A stretch of 64,000 bases of DNA from Vibrio artabrorum (GTDB lineage Bacteria > Pseudomonadota > Gammaproteobacteria > Enterobacterales > Vibrionaceae), in NCBI RefSeq assembly GCF_024347295.1, contig NZ_AP025458.1, positions 806,001-870,000 on the forward strand, in the 5' to 3' direction. The translations under genes and the position numbers were made by a program. Every line of letters starts with the position of its first letter. Positions within the stretch are counted from its first letter, which is position 1. The notes beneath the pieces are model-generated. The model was not told the DNA's origin, did no database searches, and worked only from the letters and a program-made list of their open reading frames with translations. Below are positions 8,733 through 19,444 of the stretch, piece by piece.

Positions 8733-9992
8733 ATGTCTTTGCTTGCCGTAGGTATCAATCACAATACAGCGTCGGTTGAATTGCGAGAAAAAGTTGCTTT
8801 TGGTCCAGACAAATTGTCTGAGGCACTTAAGCAACTTAACGCAAATGCACACGTGAATGGAAGTGTCATACTTTCAACCTGTAATCGCACTGAAATTTAT
8901 TGTGACGTCAAAGGCGTAGCAAAAAATCAGCTCATTGATTGGTTGTCTGAATTTCATCAAATTAACCCGGAAGAATTAAAACCGAGTATTTATATCCATG
9001 AAGAGCAAGCTGCGATTAAACACTTAATGCGCGTTGCTTGTGGGTTAGACTCACTGGTTTTAGGTGAACCGCAAATCTTAGGCCAAGTAAAGCAAGCTTA
9101 TATGGATTCGCGGGAGAACCAATCTGTGGATGCTTCCATGGAAAAGCTGTTCCAAAAATCATTCTCTGTAGCAAAACGTGTTCGAACTGAAACGGAAATC
9201 GGCGGTAGTGCGGTTTCTGTGGCCTATGCTGCTTGTACGTTAGCTAAGCACATTTTTGAATCTATTACAGAGTTGACGGTGTTACTGGTTGGTGCGGGTG
9301 AGACGATTGAGTTGGTGTCAAAGCATCTTTCTGCGAATGGTTGTGCCAAAATGATAGTGGCCAACCGAACTCGTGAACGAGCTTTGGGTCTTGCTGAAGA
9401 GTTTGGGGCTGAAGTGATCAGCTTGAATGAAATTCCCGACCATCTGCATAGAGCGGATATCGTGATCAGCTCCACCGCAAGTCCGCTGCCTATTATTGGT
9501 AAAGGGATGGTCGAGAGTGCGCTCGAAAGAAGAAAGCACCAACCCATGTTGTTGGTTGATATTGCCGTTCCACGCGACGTAGAGTCTGAGGTCGGTAAGT
9601 TGAACGACGCGTACCTATACTCAGTCGATGATCTGCAATCGATTGTTGACGGTAATATTGAGCAACGTAGAGTTGAAGCGATTCAAGCCGAAGCGATAGT
9701 CAGTGAGGAAAGTACCGCGTTCATGAGTTGGATGCGATCGCTAGAAGCCGTTGACAGTATCCGTGACTATCGTAAATCGGCCAATGAAATCCGAGAAGAA
9801 TTATTGAGTAAGAGTTTGCAATCACTTGCCGCTGGCGGTGACCCTGAAAAAGTCTTACTTGAACTAAGCAATAAGCTCACAAACAAATTGATCCATGCTC
9901 CAACGCGTGCACTTCAAAGTGCCGCAGAGCAAGGAGAACCTGCAAAATTAACGGTCATTAGACAGAGTTTGGGACTAGAAAACCCTCAATAA
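8733..9992 (+). CDS. hemA: Glutamyl-tRNA reductase
   Basis: A 419-residue NADPH-dependent reductase that makes glutamate-1-semialdehyde from Glu-tRNA, the committed step of C5 tetrapyrrole (heme) synthesis. The catalytic cysteine is Cys50 in [27 protein letters not shown] and the Rossmann motif [11 protein letters not shown] follow, and a C-terminal helical dimerisation domain completes the family length (E. coli 418). It heads hemA-prfA-prmC-sirB2-sirB1-kdsA, the same order as in E. coli, and is divergent from lolB. In enterics HemA is degraded when heme is plentiful; whether that applies here cannot be seen. Confidence 0.98.
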   Translation: MSLLAVGINHNTASVELREKVAFGPDKLSEALKQLNANAHVNGSVILSTCNRTEIYCDVKGVAKNQLIDWLSEFHQINPEELKPSIYIHEEQAAIKHLMRVACGLDSLVLGEPQILGQVKQAYMDSRENQSVDASMEKLFQKSFSVAKRVRTETEIGGSAVSVAYAACTLAKHIFESITELTVLLVGAGETIELVSKHLSANGCAKMIVANRTRERALGLAEEFGAEVISLNEIPDHLHRADIVISSTASPLPIIGKGMVESALERRKHQPMLLVDIAVPRDVESEVGKLNDAYLYSVDDLQSIVDGNIEQRRVEAIQAEAIVSEESTAFMSWMRSLEAVDSIRDYRKSANEIREELLSKSLQSLAAGGDPEKVLLELSNKLTNKLIHAPTRALQSAAEQGEPAKLTVIRQSLGLENPQ

Positions 9993-10020
9993 TATACGAC
10001 CCCTATTAAGATAAGACATT

Positions 10021-11109
10021 ATGAAAGCCTCGATTCTAACAAAGCTTGAAACACTGGTTGAACGCTATGAAGAAGTTCAACATCTACTTGGTGATCCCGA
10101 TGTACTTGGGAATCAAGACAAATTCCGTGCCTTGTCAAAAGAGTATTCTCAATTAGAAGAGGTGACGGGATGCTTTAAATCATACCAGCAAGCTCAAGAA
10201 GATTTAGAAGCTGCTGAAGAGATGGCAAATGAAGACGACGCAGAGATGCGTGAAATGGCTCAAGAAGAAATCAAAGATGCGAAAGCGAACATTGAACGTC
10301 TGACTGATGAGCTACAAATTCTTCTTATTCCAAAAGATCCAAACGATGAACGTAACTGTTTCTTAGAGATTCGTGCCGGTGCGGGTGGTGATGAAGCGGG
10401 TATCTTTGCGGGTAACCTTTTCCGTATGTACTCTAAATTTGCTGAGAAAAAAGGCTGGCGCGTCGAAGTGATGAGCAGCAATGTTTCAGAGCAGGGCGGC
10501 TTTAAAGAGATGATCGCTAAAATCAGTGGCGACAGTGTGTACGGTACCATGAAGTTCGAGTCTGGCGGTCACCGTGTGCAACGTGTACCGGAGACTGAAT
10601 CTCAAGGTCGAGTTCATACGTCAGCGTGTACGGTTGCAGTGATGCCAGAGATCCCTGAAGCGGATCTACCAGAAATTAAAGCGGGCGATCTGAAAATTGA
10701 TACTTTCCGTGCATCTGGCGCGGGTGGTCAGCACGTTAACACCACGGATTCAGCTATTCGTATTACGCACTTACCTACTGGTACGGTAGTCGAATGTCAA
10801 GATGAGCGTTCTCAGCATAAAAATAAAGCGAAAGCGATGGCTGTTCTCGCGGCTCGTATCGTTCAAGCTGAAGAGGAGCGTCGTGCTGCTGCGATTTCAG
10901 ATACACGTCGAAACCTACTCGGTTCTGGTGACCGTAGTGACCGTATTCGTACCTACAACTACCCACAAGGTCGTGTTTCTGATCACCGAATTAACCTCAC
11001 GATCTATCGTTTGAATGAAGTATTGGAAGGTGATATGCAGAGTCTGCTTGATCCTGTTCTACAAGAGCATCAAGCTGACCAACTCGCGGCACTTGCCGAA
11101 CAACATTAA
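10021..11109 (+). CDS. prfA: Peptide chain release factor 1
   Basis: A 362-residue RF1 recognising UAA and UAG. The GGQ peptidyl-hydrolysis motif is at residues 235-237 (SGAGGQHVN). The codon-recognition tripeptide, PAT in E. coli, is PET here (residues 190-192). The PxT pattern is kept, and variation at the middle position is common. It lies 28 bp after hemA, and its TAA overlaps the prmC ATG by one base. Confidence 0.98.
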   Translation: MKASILTKLETLVERYEEVQHLLGDPDVLGNQDKFRALSKEYSQLEEVTGCFKSYQQAQEDLEAAEEMANEDDAEMREMAQEEIKDAKANIERLTDELQILLIPKDPNDERNCFLEIRAGAGGDEAGIFAGNLFRMYSKFAEKKGWRVEVMSSNVSEQGGFKEMIAKISGDSVYGTMKFESGGHRVQRVPETESQGRVHTSACTVAVMPEIPEADLPEIKAGDLKIDTFRASGAGGQHVNTTDSAIRITHLPTGTVVECQDERSQHKNKAKAMAVLAARIVQAEEERRAAAISDTRRNLLGSGDRSDRIRTYNYPQGRVSDHRINLTIYRLNEVLEGDMQSLLDPVLQEHQADQLAALAEQH

Positions 11110-11987
11110 TGACCATGCAGTCGGTATATACGCTTGAAAGTGCGTTAAAGTCAGCAATCGCACAACTACAAGAGGGTGAAAATACATCACCCTCGATTGA
11201 TGCAGCGGTGCTGCTTTGCCATGTCTTAGATAAACCAAGGTCTTACCTGCTGACTTGGCCTGAAAAGCATCTATCTTTAGAGCAAGAATCTGAATTTAAT
11301 GCCCTTCTAAAGCGCCGTCTCACGGGGGAGCCTGTTGCTTATATTGTGGGTGAACGTGAGTTTTGGTCATTGCCGTTAAAAGTCTCTCCTGCGACATTGA
11401 TCCCGCGGCCCGATACCGAGCGTTTAGTTGAAGTGGTGTTAGACAAAACGTATGGCAAACAAGGGGCGATTCTCGATTTAGGGACTGGTACCGGTGCGAT
11501 TGCTTTGGCACTGGCATCGGAGCTGCCGAACCGACAAGTGACAGGGATTGATCTTCGCCCTGAAGCACAAGAAATCGCGATAGAAAACGCGCAACGGCTA
11601 AATATTACGAATGCCACATTTTTGCATGGCAGTTGGTTTGAGCCTTTAATTTCAGAGCATTCTGAAGTGAGCGATGTTAAGTTCTCTTTGATCGTCTCTA
11701 ATCCACCTTACATTGAAAAAAATGATCCTCATTTATCTCAAGGTGATGTGCGTTTTGAACCGATTACAGCGTTAGTTGCAGAAGAGAAAGGTTTAGCTGA
11801 TATTCGGTACATTGCTGAAAACGCACGAAGTTTTTTAGAAAACGAAGGTTGGTTGGCATTTGAACACGGCTATGACCAAGGTTTGGCGGTACGTGAAATC
11901 ATGCAGACACTGGGTTATGTCGATATTGTGACAGAGAAAGACTACGGTGGTAATGACCGGGTGACATTGGGTCGTTACGACTTCTAG
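11109..11987 (+). CDS. prmC: Release-factor glutamine methyltransferase PrmC
   Basis: A 292-residue SAM-dependent methyltransferase that N5-methylates the glutamine of the GGQ motif of RF1 and RF2, raising termination efficiency. An N-terminal helical domain is followed by a Rossmann fold with LDLGTGTGAIAL for SAM and the NPPY active-site motif at residues 198-201. The start overlaps the prfA stop (TAATG), so the substrate and its modifying enzyme are translationally coupled. Confidence 0.97.
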   Translation: MTMQSVYTLESALKSAIAQLQEGENTSPSIDAAVLLCHVLDKPRSYLLTWPEKHLSLEQESEFNALLKRRLTGEPVAYIVGEREFWSLPLKVSPATLIPRPDTERLVEVVLDKTYGKQGAILDLGTGTGAIALALASELPNRQVTGIDLRPEAQEIAIENAQRLNITNATFLHGSWFEPLISEHSEVSDVKFSLIVSNPPYIEKNDPHLSQGDVRFEPITALVAEEKGLADIRYIAENARSFLENEGWLAFEHGYDQGLAVREIMQTLGYVDIVTEKDYGGNDRVTLGRYDF

Positions 11988-12147
11988 CTTGTTCTTTTCT
12001 ACTGGCTGATAGGGTCAATAGAGAATCGGTTTGGACGAATTTGATACATTTAGCTCGATAATGCATTTAACGCAGAAATACAGGGCATTAACGGGTATTG
12101 TTTGGTTCGTGTTAACGAATGCACATATAAAAATATAAAGGAATACC

Positions 12148-12531
12148 ATGTACGAAGGTTTAAAACATTTTCACCTATTAACGATAGCTCTAAGCGCGCT
12201 ACTGCTTTCGATTCGTTTCGCTCTGATGATGGCGAATTCACCGATGCTGAAACACCCTTTCTTACAGCGTTTTCCTCATATTAATGACTCGTTACTGCTG
12301 TTATCGGGTATTGGTTTAATTTTTATGACGGGCTTTATTCCGTTTACCCCTGCTGCTCCCTGGTTAACAGAAAAACTGACCTGTGTAATGGCTTACATCG
12401 CATTAGGTTTCTTCGCGCTTAAATTAGGTCAGAACAAGTTATTGAGAGTGTTCTCATTTTTCGGAGCTCTAGGTTGGTTAGTGATGGCTGGAAAAATCGC
12501 GATGACGAAAACACCAACATTTTTCGGTTAA
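12148..12531 (+). CDS. sirB2: SirB2-family membrane protein
   Basis: A 127-residue protein with about four hydrophobic segments and the SirB2 (YchQ) pattern, including FPHINDSLLLLSGIGLIFMT. The name comes from an old link to invasion-gene expression in Salmonella; its molecular role is not established. The position between prmC and sirB1-kdsA matches E. coli. AAAGGA precedes the ATG at a good distance. About 160 bp separate it from prmC, so an extra promoter is possible. Confidence 0.88.
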   Translation: MYEGLKHFHLLTIALSALLLSIRFALMMANSPMLKHPFLQRFPHINDSLLLLSGIGLIFMTGFIPFTPAAPWLTEKLTCVMAYIALGFFALKLGQNKLLRVFSFFGALGWLVMAGKIAMTKTPTFFG

Positions 12532-12558
12532 TGATCTCCTTATTTCGGTTAACTATCT

Positions 12559-13368
12559 ATGTACGAATTTTTTGATGAAGACTTTGACCAGCTAGAATTA
12601 GCGGAAGGTGCATTGATCTTAAACAAAGCGATTAATCCAGAGACTCAAGATCGTTGGGCTGAGCAAGAGCTAGCAAGGTTGTTAAAAGAAGCTGAGTTGA
12701 CTTTGGTGGATGAAACCAATGAACAGCAAAAGTTTGAATCTTTTATCCGACTGTTTTTCTATGAGTGGGGTTTTGCTGGAGATAAAGACGCATACTTCTC
12801 TTCGGAGAACGCATTTCTCGATAAAGTGCTTGAGAGAAAGAAAGGGATTCCGGTAAGTCTTGGAGCTATCTTTCTTTTTCTGGGTCGCAAGCTAGGGTTT
12901 CCTGTTGAGGGAGTCTCTTTTCCGACTCAGTTTCTCCTTAAGATCAGTTGGTATGGTCAAACTCCGGTCTATATTAACCCTTACAATGGTGAGTATGTCG
13001 GTGAGCAAACGTTGCGAGCATGGCTTATTGGTCATAATGGACCACTCGCGAAACTAAAAAGCGATCATTTGAAAGTTGCCGACCACCCAACAATTATTGG
13101 GAAGTGGTTAGCGTTAATCAAAAGTGCACTGCTGCGGGAAGAGCATTATACGCTGGCGTTAAAGTGCACAGACCTTGCTTTAACATTTGTCCCCGATGAT
13201 CCTTATGAAATCCGCGATCGTGGTTTTATTTATCAACAATTGGATTGTCATCAGGTTGCTGTAGCCGATTATCAATATTTTATCGCTCAGTGTCCAAATG
13301 ACCCGGCATCTGAGTTATTGAAATCTCAAGTGAACGCCATGAACGAAAAGACCGTGGTTGTTCACTAA
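12559..13368 (+). CDS. sirB1: SirB1 family protein (transglutaminase-like fold with TPR tail)
   Basis: A 269-residue cytoplasmic protein of the SirB1/YchA family. The central region around RKKGIPVSLGAIFLFLGRKL resembles a transglutaminase-like core. The C-terminal EEHYTLALKCTDLALTF...DDPYEIRDRG segment reads as one or two tetratricopeptide repeats. Its biochemical function is unknown. It lies 27 bp after sirB2 and 25 bp before kdsA. Confidence 0.88.
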   Translation: MYEFFDEDFDQLELAEGALILNKAINPETQDRWAEQELARLLKEAELTLVDETNEQQKFESFIRLFFYEWGFAGDKDAYFSSENAFLDKVLERKKGIPVSLGAIFLFLGRKLGFPVEGVSFPTQFLLKISWYGQTPVYINPYNGEYVGEQTLRAWLIGHNGPLAKLKSDHLKVADHPTIIGKWLALIKSALLREEHYTLALKCTDLALTFVPDDPYEIRDRGFIYQQLDCHQVAVADYQYFIAQCPNDPASELLKSQVNAMNEKTVVVH

Positions 13369-13375
13369 TCCGTAA

Positions 13376-14245
<870 letters not shown>

Positions 14246-14281
14246 TCCGAAGACGGTTATTTAACACTGATCAAAACCATA

Positions 14282-14312
14282 AACGCCTACTTTTAGAAGT
14301 GGGCGTTTTTTT
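14282..14312 (+). terminator. Terminator of the hemA-kdsA operon
   Basis: AACGCCTAC pairs with GTGGGCGTT (one G-T pair), followed by a T run. Confidence 0.85.
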
Positions 14313-14684
14313 ATCTTAAAGAGAGTGCTGAGTTCGTTTTTTGGATTTAACGGGTTGTAATTGAAGCATTTAATATCTACTGAGTTGAACATATGAGTGT
14401 GACGCCTGTCTTGTTAATCGCAAATTATAGATATGCATCACATTTTCTAGGTAAACGATTGCTTGTGATGCAGGGGAAGTTTGAGTGCAATCTCATAAAT
14501 TTGTTACACTCAACTCGTGATCTATGCGTGACCAATTCGACAGAAACATGAAATCGTCGTGTTACATCGAGCATGTTAATTTAAAATAACTCACGTTGAA
14601 GTCTTATTGTTCGCACTCTAATAAGGGGGCGCAATAGGTCATAAAAAAGCAGTGGATTCCCCTAAAAAGTTCAAAGGTATGACA
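14313..14684. other. Long leader / intergenic region upstream of nutA
   Basis: This 370-bp stretch holds no gene. It contains an inverted repeat at 14435-14471 and a possible sigma-70 promoter, TTGAGT (14481-14486), 18 bp, TACACT (14505-14510). That would give a leader of about 170 nt. Nothing else stands out. Confidence 0.4.
14435..14471. promoter_or_regulatory. 8-bp inverted repeat with 21-bp spacer upstream of nutA
   Basis: GCATCACA (14435-14442) and its exact complement TGTGATGC (14464-14471) lie just before the candidate promoter. Each arm contains a CRP-like half site, but the spacing does not fit one CRP dimer. Confidence 0.35.
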
Positions 14685-16346
14685 ATGAAGCAACGCCTTA
14701 TTCTAAAGACAGCACTCAGTGCTGCAATCCTAGCGACACTTGCTGGGTGTGCATCTCAATCAACTCATGATTGGAAGCAAGACCAAACTTACAAGCTTAC
14801 TATCCTGCACACAAATGACAATCATGGTCGTTTCTGGCAGAACAAATATGGCGAGTACGGCATGTCTGCACGTAAAACGCTTGTTGATCAAATTCGTGCA
14901 GAAGTTAAAGCTGAAGGCGGTAGCGTATTGCTTTTATCTGGTGGTGACATTAACACGGGTGTACCAGAATCAGATCTGCTGGATGCTGAACCGGATTTTA
15001 AAGGGATGAATAAAATTGGTTACGATGCGATGGCATTAGGTAACCACGAGTTTGATAACGCACCAGACGTACTTAAAAAACAGATTGACTGGGCTAACTT
15101 CCCGGTATTGTCGGCAAACATTTACGATAAAGCGACAGGCAAACGTAAGTTCCAAGCTTACGAGATACTAGAAAAGCAAGGTATTAAAATTGCGATTATC
15201 GGTCTAACAACGGAAGATACAGCAAAAATTGGTAACCCTGAGTTTATTGCCGGTATCGATTTCCGTGACCCGAAAGAAGAAGCGAAGAAATTGATCGCAG
15301 AACTTAAAGAGACTGAGAAACCAGATTTGATTTTTGCTGTGACTCACATGGGTCACTACGAAAATGGTCAACGTGGCATCAACGCTCCGGGTGATGTAGC
15401 ACTGGCACGTTACCTAAATGAAGGCGATCTAGATATGATCGTGGGCGGTCATTCCCAAGAGCCTGTCTGTATGGAAGGCCCGAACGTTGTAAATAAAAAC
15501 TTCAAGCCGGGTGATGAATGTAAACCTGATATTCAAAACGGTACTTATATCGTTCAAGCTCACGAATGGGGTAAGTATGTAGGTCGTGCTGATTACGAAT
15601 TCCGCAACGGTGAGTTGAAAATGGTGAGCTACAATCTAGTCCCTGTTAACCTTAAGAAAACCATTAATGTTGATGGCAAGAAAGAACGTGTGCTGATTCA
15701 AGATAAAATCGAGCAAGACCCAGAGATGCTTAATTTCTTGCGCCCTTTCCAAGAGCAAGGTAAAGCACAGCTAGATGTTAAAATTGCAGAAACAAACGGT
15801 AAGCTTGAAGGTGATCGTGATGTCGTTCGTTTCCAACAGACTAATCTAGGTCGTTTGATCGCAACCGCTCATATGGAAAGAGCAAAAGCAGACTTCGCAG
15901 TGATGAACTCGGGTGGTGTGCGTGACTCAATCGAAGCTGGCAATGTCACTTACAAAGATGTGCTGAAGGTTCAACCTTTTGCAAACATCGTGACTTACAC
16001 AGACATGACTGGTAAAGACGTGCTGGATTACCTAAATGTTGTTGCGACGAAACCTGTCGACTCTGGTGCTTATGCGCAGTTTGCTGGCATTTCAATGACC
16101 GTCGCAAACGGTAAAGTATCGAATGTATTCATCGGTGGTAAGCAGCTTCGTTTAGATGAAACATACCGTTTCACAGTGCCAAGTTTCAACGCGGCAGGTG
16201 GTGACGGCTATCCTAAACTAACGGATAACCCAGGTTACGTGAATACCGGTTTTGTGGATGCTGAAGTACTAAAAGAGTACCTAGAAAAGAACAGCCCTGT
16301 TGACGTGAATAAATTTGCACCTTCAGGTCAAATTGTTTACAAATAA
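14685..16346 (+). CDS. nutA: Outer-membrane lipoprotein 5'-nucleotidase NutA
   Basis: A 553-residue 5'-nucleotidase that dephosphorylates extracellular nucleotides so the nucleoside can be taken up. Vibrio NutA is described as a chloride-dependent membrane enzyme. The N-terminus is a lipoprotein signal (TLAGC, Cys22). The calcineurin-like metallophosphoesterase domain shows LHTNDNHGRF, GGDINTG, GNHEFD, THMGHYENG and GGHSQE. The C-terminal substrate-binding domain has NSGGVRDSIEAG and FNAAGGDGYP. I chose ATG 14685 over earlier in-frame starts (14652 GTG, 14679 ATG) because AAAGG then sits 7 bases upstream. It ends in a terminator and is monocistronic. Confidence 0.96.
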   Translation: MKQRLILKTALSAAILATLAGCASQSTHDWKQDQTYKLTILHTNDNHGRFWQNKYGEYGMSARKTLVDQIRAEVKAEGGSVLLLSGGDINTGVPESDLLDAEPDFKGMNKIGYDAMALGNHEFDNAPDVLKKQIDWANFPVLSANIYDKATGKRKFQAYEILEKQGIKIAIIGLTTEDTAKIGNPEFIAGIDFRDPKEEAKKLIAELKETEKPDLIFAVTHMGHYENGQRGINAPGDVALARYLNEGDLDMIVGGHSQEPVCMEGPNVVNKNFKPGDECKPDIQNGTYIVQAHEWGKYVGRADYEFRNGELKMVSYNLVPVNLKKTINVDGKKERVLIQDKIEQDPEMLNFLRPFQEQGKAQLDVKIAETNGKLEGDRDVVRFQQTNLGRLIATAHMERAKADFAVMNSGGVRDSIEAGNVTYKDVLKVQPFANIVTYTDMTGKDVLDYLNVVATKPVDSGAYAQFAGISMTVANGKVSNVFIGGKQLRLDETYRFTVPSFNAAGGDGYPKLTDNPGYVNTGFVDAEVLKEYLEKNSPVDVNKFAPSGQIVYK

Positions 16347-16401
16347 CTGAATCAATAGGTGTGAAAGTAGATTGACTCTAGCACCATGATAAATTTAACT
16401 A

Positions 16402-16430
16402 AAGCGACGCTAAGGCGTCGCTTTTTGTTT
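16402..16430 (+). terminator. Terminator of nutA
   Basis: AAGCGACGC and GCGTCGCTT form a 9-bp GC-rich stem with a TAAG loop, followed by TTTGTTT. Confidence 0.88.
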
Positions 16431-16450
16431 ATCTATCGTTTGGACTTGTT

Positions 16451-16924
16451 ATGACCCCAGCAATCAATCTTGCCAAGAAAAAGAAAATTCCTCATACCGT
16501 GCATCAGTATCATCACGATGCGAATAATACCAATTATGGCTTAGAAGCGGTTGAAGCGTTGGGGCAGGATCCTCAACGTGTATTCAAAACACTTTTATTT
16601 TGTTTGAACGGTGTTGCTAAAGATTTAGCAGTGGCCGTTATTCCAGTCGATCAAAAGCTAAACCTCAAGCTTGCAGCAAAAGCGGCGAAAGGTAAAAAAG
16701 CAGAGATGGCGAATCCTGATATTGCACAGAAAACCACGGGTTATGTGGTGGGGGGAATCAGCCCACTTGGTCAGAAGAAAGCCTTACCGACCTTTGTTCA
16801 CTCGACGGCCACCAGTTTTGAAACGATATGTGTGAGTGCAGGGAAGCGAGGACTAGAAATTGAATTAGCCCCACAAGACTTAGCACTGCTGACTCGCGGC
16901 CAGTTTGCAGATCTATGTTTGTAG
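16451..16924 (+). CDS. ybaK: Cys-tRNA(Pro)/Cys-tRNA(Cys) deacylase YbaK
   Basis: A 157-residue freestanding trans-editing protein that hydrolyses Cys mischarged on tRNA-Pro. It is the full family length (E. coli 159). It carries VFKTLLF, the conserved-lysine region KLNLKLAAKAAKGKKAEM, GYVVGGISPLGQKK, and SAGKRGLEIELAPQDL at the C-terminus. It is a single gene between two strong hairpins. Confidence 0.95.
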   Translation: MTPAINLAKKKKIPHTVHQYHHDANNTNYGLEAVEALGQDPQRVFKTLLFCLNGVAKDLAVAVIPVDQKLNLKLAAKAAKGKKAEMANPDIAQKTTGYVVGGISPLGQKKALPTFVHSTATSFETICVSAGKRGLEIELAPQDLALLTRGQFADLCL

Positions 16925-16963
16925 ATTGCCGTCGTTATGGCGATAAGATTATCGAATGACAAA

Positions 16964-17001
16964 TAGAAACGCCCACTAGGCTAACCGAGTGGGCGTTTCT
17001 A
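16964..17001. terminator. Hairpin between convergent ybaK and rluF
   Basis: A perfect 14-bp stem (16964-16977 with 16988-17001) and 10-base loop. T runs are short on both sides, so it acts as a bidirectional end or an RNA 3' stabiliser. Confidence 0.7.
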
Positions 17002-17051
17002 TATCGAGTGTCAATCCTGAAATGTGTTTGCACATTGAGGATGAATGGTGA

Positions 17052-18152
17052 CTACTTCTTCAGGCCTAAAGTACCGCCAACACGCTTGGGTGCCGGTTTG
17101 TTTTGTCTGTTTGAATCTGACTTACTGCTGCTATGGTTGCGATTGCGATCTGAACGGTTTTTGTCTGAATTTGGACGCTCTGAACGAGAGTTCGATTTCC
17201 AGTTTTCGGTGTTGCCACCCGTTTCATTATTCGACGAATTACGGCCACGCTTCGAGTTTGGCGCGTGACGGAATTCATCCGCATTGTTACCGCGGTAAGT
17301 GCGCGTGCGGTTCTCGTTTTGATTGCGGCGCGCTGTTGAAGTTTGGTTCTCTTCACGGCTGTCAAACAGCTTCGCGTCAGTCGCTTTACGAATACGTTGA
17401 CCTTTTGCGTTCACTTTTGACGCATCCTCAGTACTGACTGAGCCTTCACACATCGCCAAGATCTCAGTGATCTCTGCGTCGCTTAGATAGCGCCATTTCC
17501 CGTTAGGAATGCCGTCTAGTGAGATGTTCATAATACGAACGCGGCGCAACTTAAAGACTTCGTAACCCAATGCCTCACACATACGGCGAATTTGGCGGTT
17601 AAGGCCTTGCGTTAATGTGATTCGGAACGAAAACTTGGTCTCTTTCTCTACTTTACAGGGTAAAGTAACCGTATCAAGAATAGGCACACCAGCGCCCATT
17701 TGCTTCAAGAACTCCGTTGTAATCGGCTTATCGACACGTACCACATATTCTTTCTCGTGGTTATTACCGGCACGTAGGATTTTGTTTACGATGTCGCCGT
17801 CATTGGTCAAGAAGATAAGGCCGTCAGAGGGCTTATCTAGGCGACCAATCGGGAAGATGCGTTTGTGGTGGCCGATGAAGTCGACGATGTTGCCAGGAAT
17901 ATCACGCTCAGTTGTACAGGTAATGCCCGTCGGTTTATTGAGGGCAATATAGATCGGCTTCTCTTTTGAACGTACCGGTTTATTGTCGATCTCAACATCA
18001 TCACCAGGCAAGACTTTCGTCCCCATCTCAGGGATCTTACCATTAATAGTGACTCGCCCTGCATCGATCAGTTTATCGGCTTCACGACGTGAACAAAAAC
18101 CAGTTTCACTGATGTATTTATTAAGGCGTTTAGCTTGGGATTCTTGTGACAT
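17052..18152 (-). CDS. rluF: 23S rRNA pseudouridine-2604 synthase RluF, with long low-complexity tail
   Basis: A 366-residue RsuA-family synthase. The S4 RNA-binding domain is at the N-terminus ([20 protein letters not shown], residues 9-28). The catalytic domain has [10 protein letters not shown] with the nucleophilic Asp106, then [12 protein letters not shown]. Similarity to E. coli RluF (290 residues) runs to about residue 245. Beyond that is a 120-residue tail of Arg, Asn, Ser, Lys and Glu with no predicted fold, ending [10 protein letters not shown]. Sequence alone favours RluF over RluB because of the [12 protein letters not shown] and [13 protein letters not shown] segments. Confidence 0.9.
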   Translation of the reverse strand: MSQESQAKRLNKYISETGFCSRREADKLIDAGRVTINGKIPEMGTKVLPGDDVEIDNKPVRSKEKPIYIALNKPTGITCTTERDIPGNIVDFIGHHKRIFPIGRLDKPSDGLIFLTNDGDIVNKILRAGNNHEKEYVVRVDKPITTEFLKQMGAGVPILDTVTLPCKVEKETKFSFRITLTQGLNRQIRRMCEALGYEVFKLRRVRIMNISLDGIPNGKWRYLSDAEITEILAMCEGSVSTEDASKVNAKGQRIRKATDAKLFDSREENQTSTARRNQNENRTRTYRGNNADEFRHAPNSKRGRNSSNNETGGNTENWKSNSRSERPNSDKNRSDRNRNHSSSKSDSNRQNKPAPKRVGGTLGLKK

Positions 18153-18190
18153 GATATTCTCTTAGCGTTTCACAACGGAAATATAGATAA

Positions 18191-18221
18191 GCAAAAAGCA
18201 ACTATGGACAGTTGCTTTTGC
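18191..18221 (-). terminator. Terminator of smrA
   Basis: A 10-bp stem (18194-18203 with 18210-18219) and 6-base loop; on the minus strand it is followed by TTTTTGCTT. Confidence 0.78.
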
Positions 18222-18370
18222 GTTTTAATTGGTTAACTGGCGCAATTTTAACATTTAGTGTGGGCTTCGGCACTAAATATCTATTTCGCTGTTTAATATG
18301 CTTAACAGATCAATATGCTGAACAGAATGCTCGAAGAAGATGGCCTCTTTTTTACTCAGTTTTTGCTGGT

Positions 18371-18952
18371 TTAGCGAGTTCGCTTTTGGTGACGCTCTCT
18401 ATTTTCTAGTTTTTTGTCATTACTTTTTCTAAGCATGACATAAACAGCACCAGTGCCACCATGAAAGGGTTGTGCTGAGTGAACACATTGAACATCATTA
18501 ATTTGCGACAACCAATTGGCCACATAGCTTTTCATCATGGCTGGTGGGTTCGAACGTTCACCCTTACCATGAACAATGATGACGGTGCGAACATCCATTC
18601 TTAGACACTGGCGTAAAAATGAAAGCACTTCGTTACGCGCATCTTTTAATGTTTTCCGATGGAGATCGAGCTTGGCTTGAATGGGGTACTTACCTAAGCG
18701 CAGCTTTTTATACACGCCTTCTTGAACGCCGTCTTTTTTATACTCAATAACGTCTTCAGGTTTCAACATCGGGGCGTAGTCGAGAGAGAGGTAATCTTTT
18801 TCATCCTCTGACAGCCACATCGCCGCTTCACGCTTTGCCAGTTGAGACTCGGTTACTCGATGCACTTTTTGATGCTCAGCGGTGTCATGGTCGATACGTT
18901 TGACATCGCCCATCATTTCTTGGAATAGATCTAAGTCGTTATCATGAGACAT
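18371..18952 (-). CDS. smrA: Smr-domain endonuclease (SmrA/YdaL type)
   Basis: A 193-residue protein with a variable N-terminal half and a C-terminal Smr domain. It matches E. coli YdaL in DGV...KLRLGKYP, VRTVIIVHGKGE, MKSYVANWLSQ and the ending ENRERHQKRTR. Unlike E. coli YdaL it keeps a DLH motif (AKLDLHRKTL), and it has the HGKG and GGTGAVYV motifs linked to nuclease activity in the family. Smr proteins cleave mRNA at collided ribosomes (SmrB) or act on DNA; which role this one plays is not clear. Confidence 0.88.
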   Translation of the reverse strand: MSHDNDLDLFQEMMGDVKRIDHDTAEHQKVHRVTESQLAKREAAMWLSEDEKDYLSLDYAPMLKPEDVIEYKKDGVQEGVYKKLRLGKYPIQAKLDLHRKTLKDARNEVLSFLRQCLRMDVRTVIIVHGKGERSNPPAMMKSYVANWLSQINDVQCVHSAQPFHGGTGAVYVMLRKSNDKKLENRERHQKRTR

Positions 18953-19186
18953 AGTGTTTATCTCAAGTTGGAGAAGGATTGGTTAAGTATACCTAAGTTG
19001 GTATTGGGTTTAAAAATGAAAAAACAGAAGTGGTGAGAGAAGTCTATTCTGGTGTAAAGCGTGAGGACGCTTTTCAGAAAGAGATGGCATTTATTGATGG
19101 CGGTCGGTTTTTCGGCATATTGGCCTCTATCTTGTACGTCTTTTGTTCTAACGGATAATGATTGTAAAAAAGAGTGGAAAAAGCGC

Positions 19187-19214
19187 TTGCGGATAAATTT
19201 AGAATCCGTATTAT
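19187..19214 (+). promoter_or_regulatory. Promoter of tRNA-Pro
   Basis: TTGCGG (19187-19192), 16-bp spacer, TATTAT (19209-19214), giving a start about 30 nt before the tRNA. Confidence 0.6.
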
Positions 19215-19251
19215 ACGCTTCATCGACAGGCAATTAGCTTGTTAGATGTCT

Positions 19252-19328
<77 letters not shown>

Positions 19329-19335
19329 CATTAAG

Positions 19336-19367
19336 AAAAAGGCTCCTCAGAAATGAGGAGCCTTTTT
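19336..19367 (+). terminator. Terminator of tRNA-Pro
   Basis: A long stem built from AAAAAGGCTCCTCA and its complement around a GAAA tetraloop, ending in five T. Confidence 0.9.
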
Positions 19368-19444
19368 CGTTTCTTCTCTTTGCGTTGCGAGATCTCATCG
19401 CAGGGTATCTAGTCTCTCAACGCTTTGTTTTTTCTGTGTACGGC

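Noticed and set aside
10590-10596. PET instead of PAT in the RF1 codon-recognition motif
   Set aside because: The middle position of PxT varies among bacterial RF1 proteins, so this does not suggest altered stop-codon reading.
18212-18409. A 65-codon plus-strand frame (TTG start) between smrA and rluF with hydrophobic ends
   Set aside because: Its start falls inside the smrA terminator stem, there is no ribosome-binding site and it overlaps the smrA 3' end. It could be the remnant of a small membrane protein but cannot be supported.
18958-19233. A 91-codon minus-strand frame between smrA and tRNA-Pro
   Set aside because: It covers the tRNA-Pro promoter, has no ribosome-binding site and its protein looks random. 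It is taken as chance.
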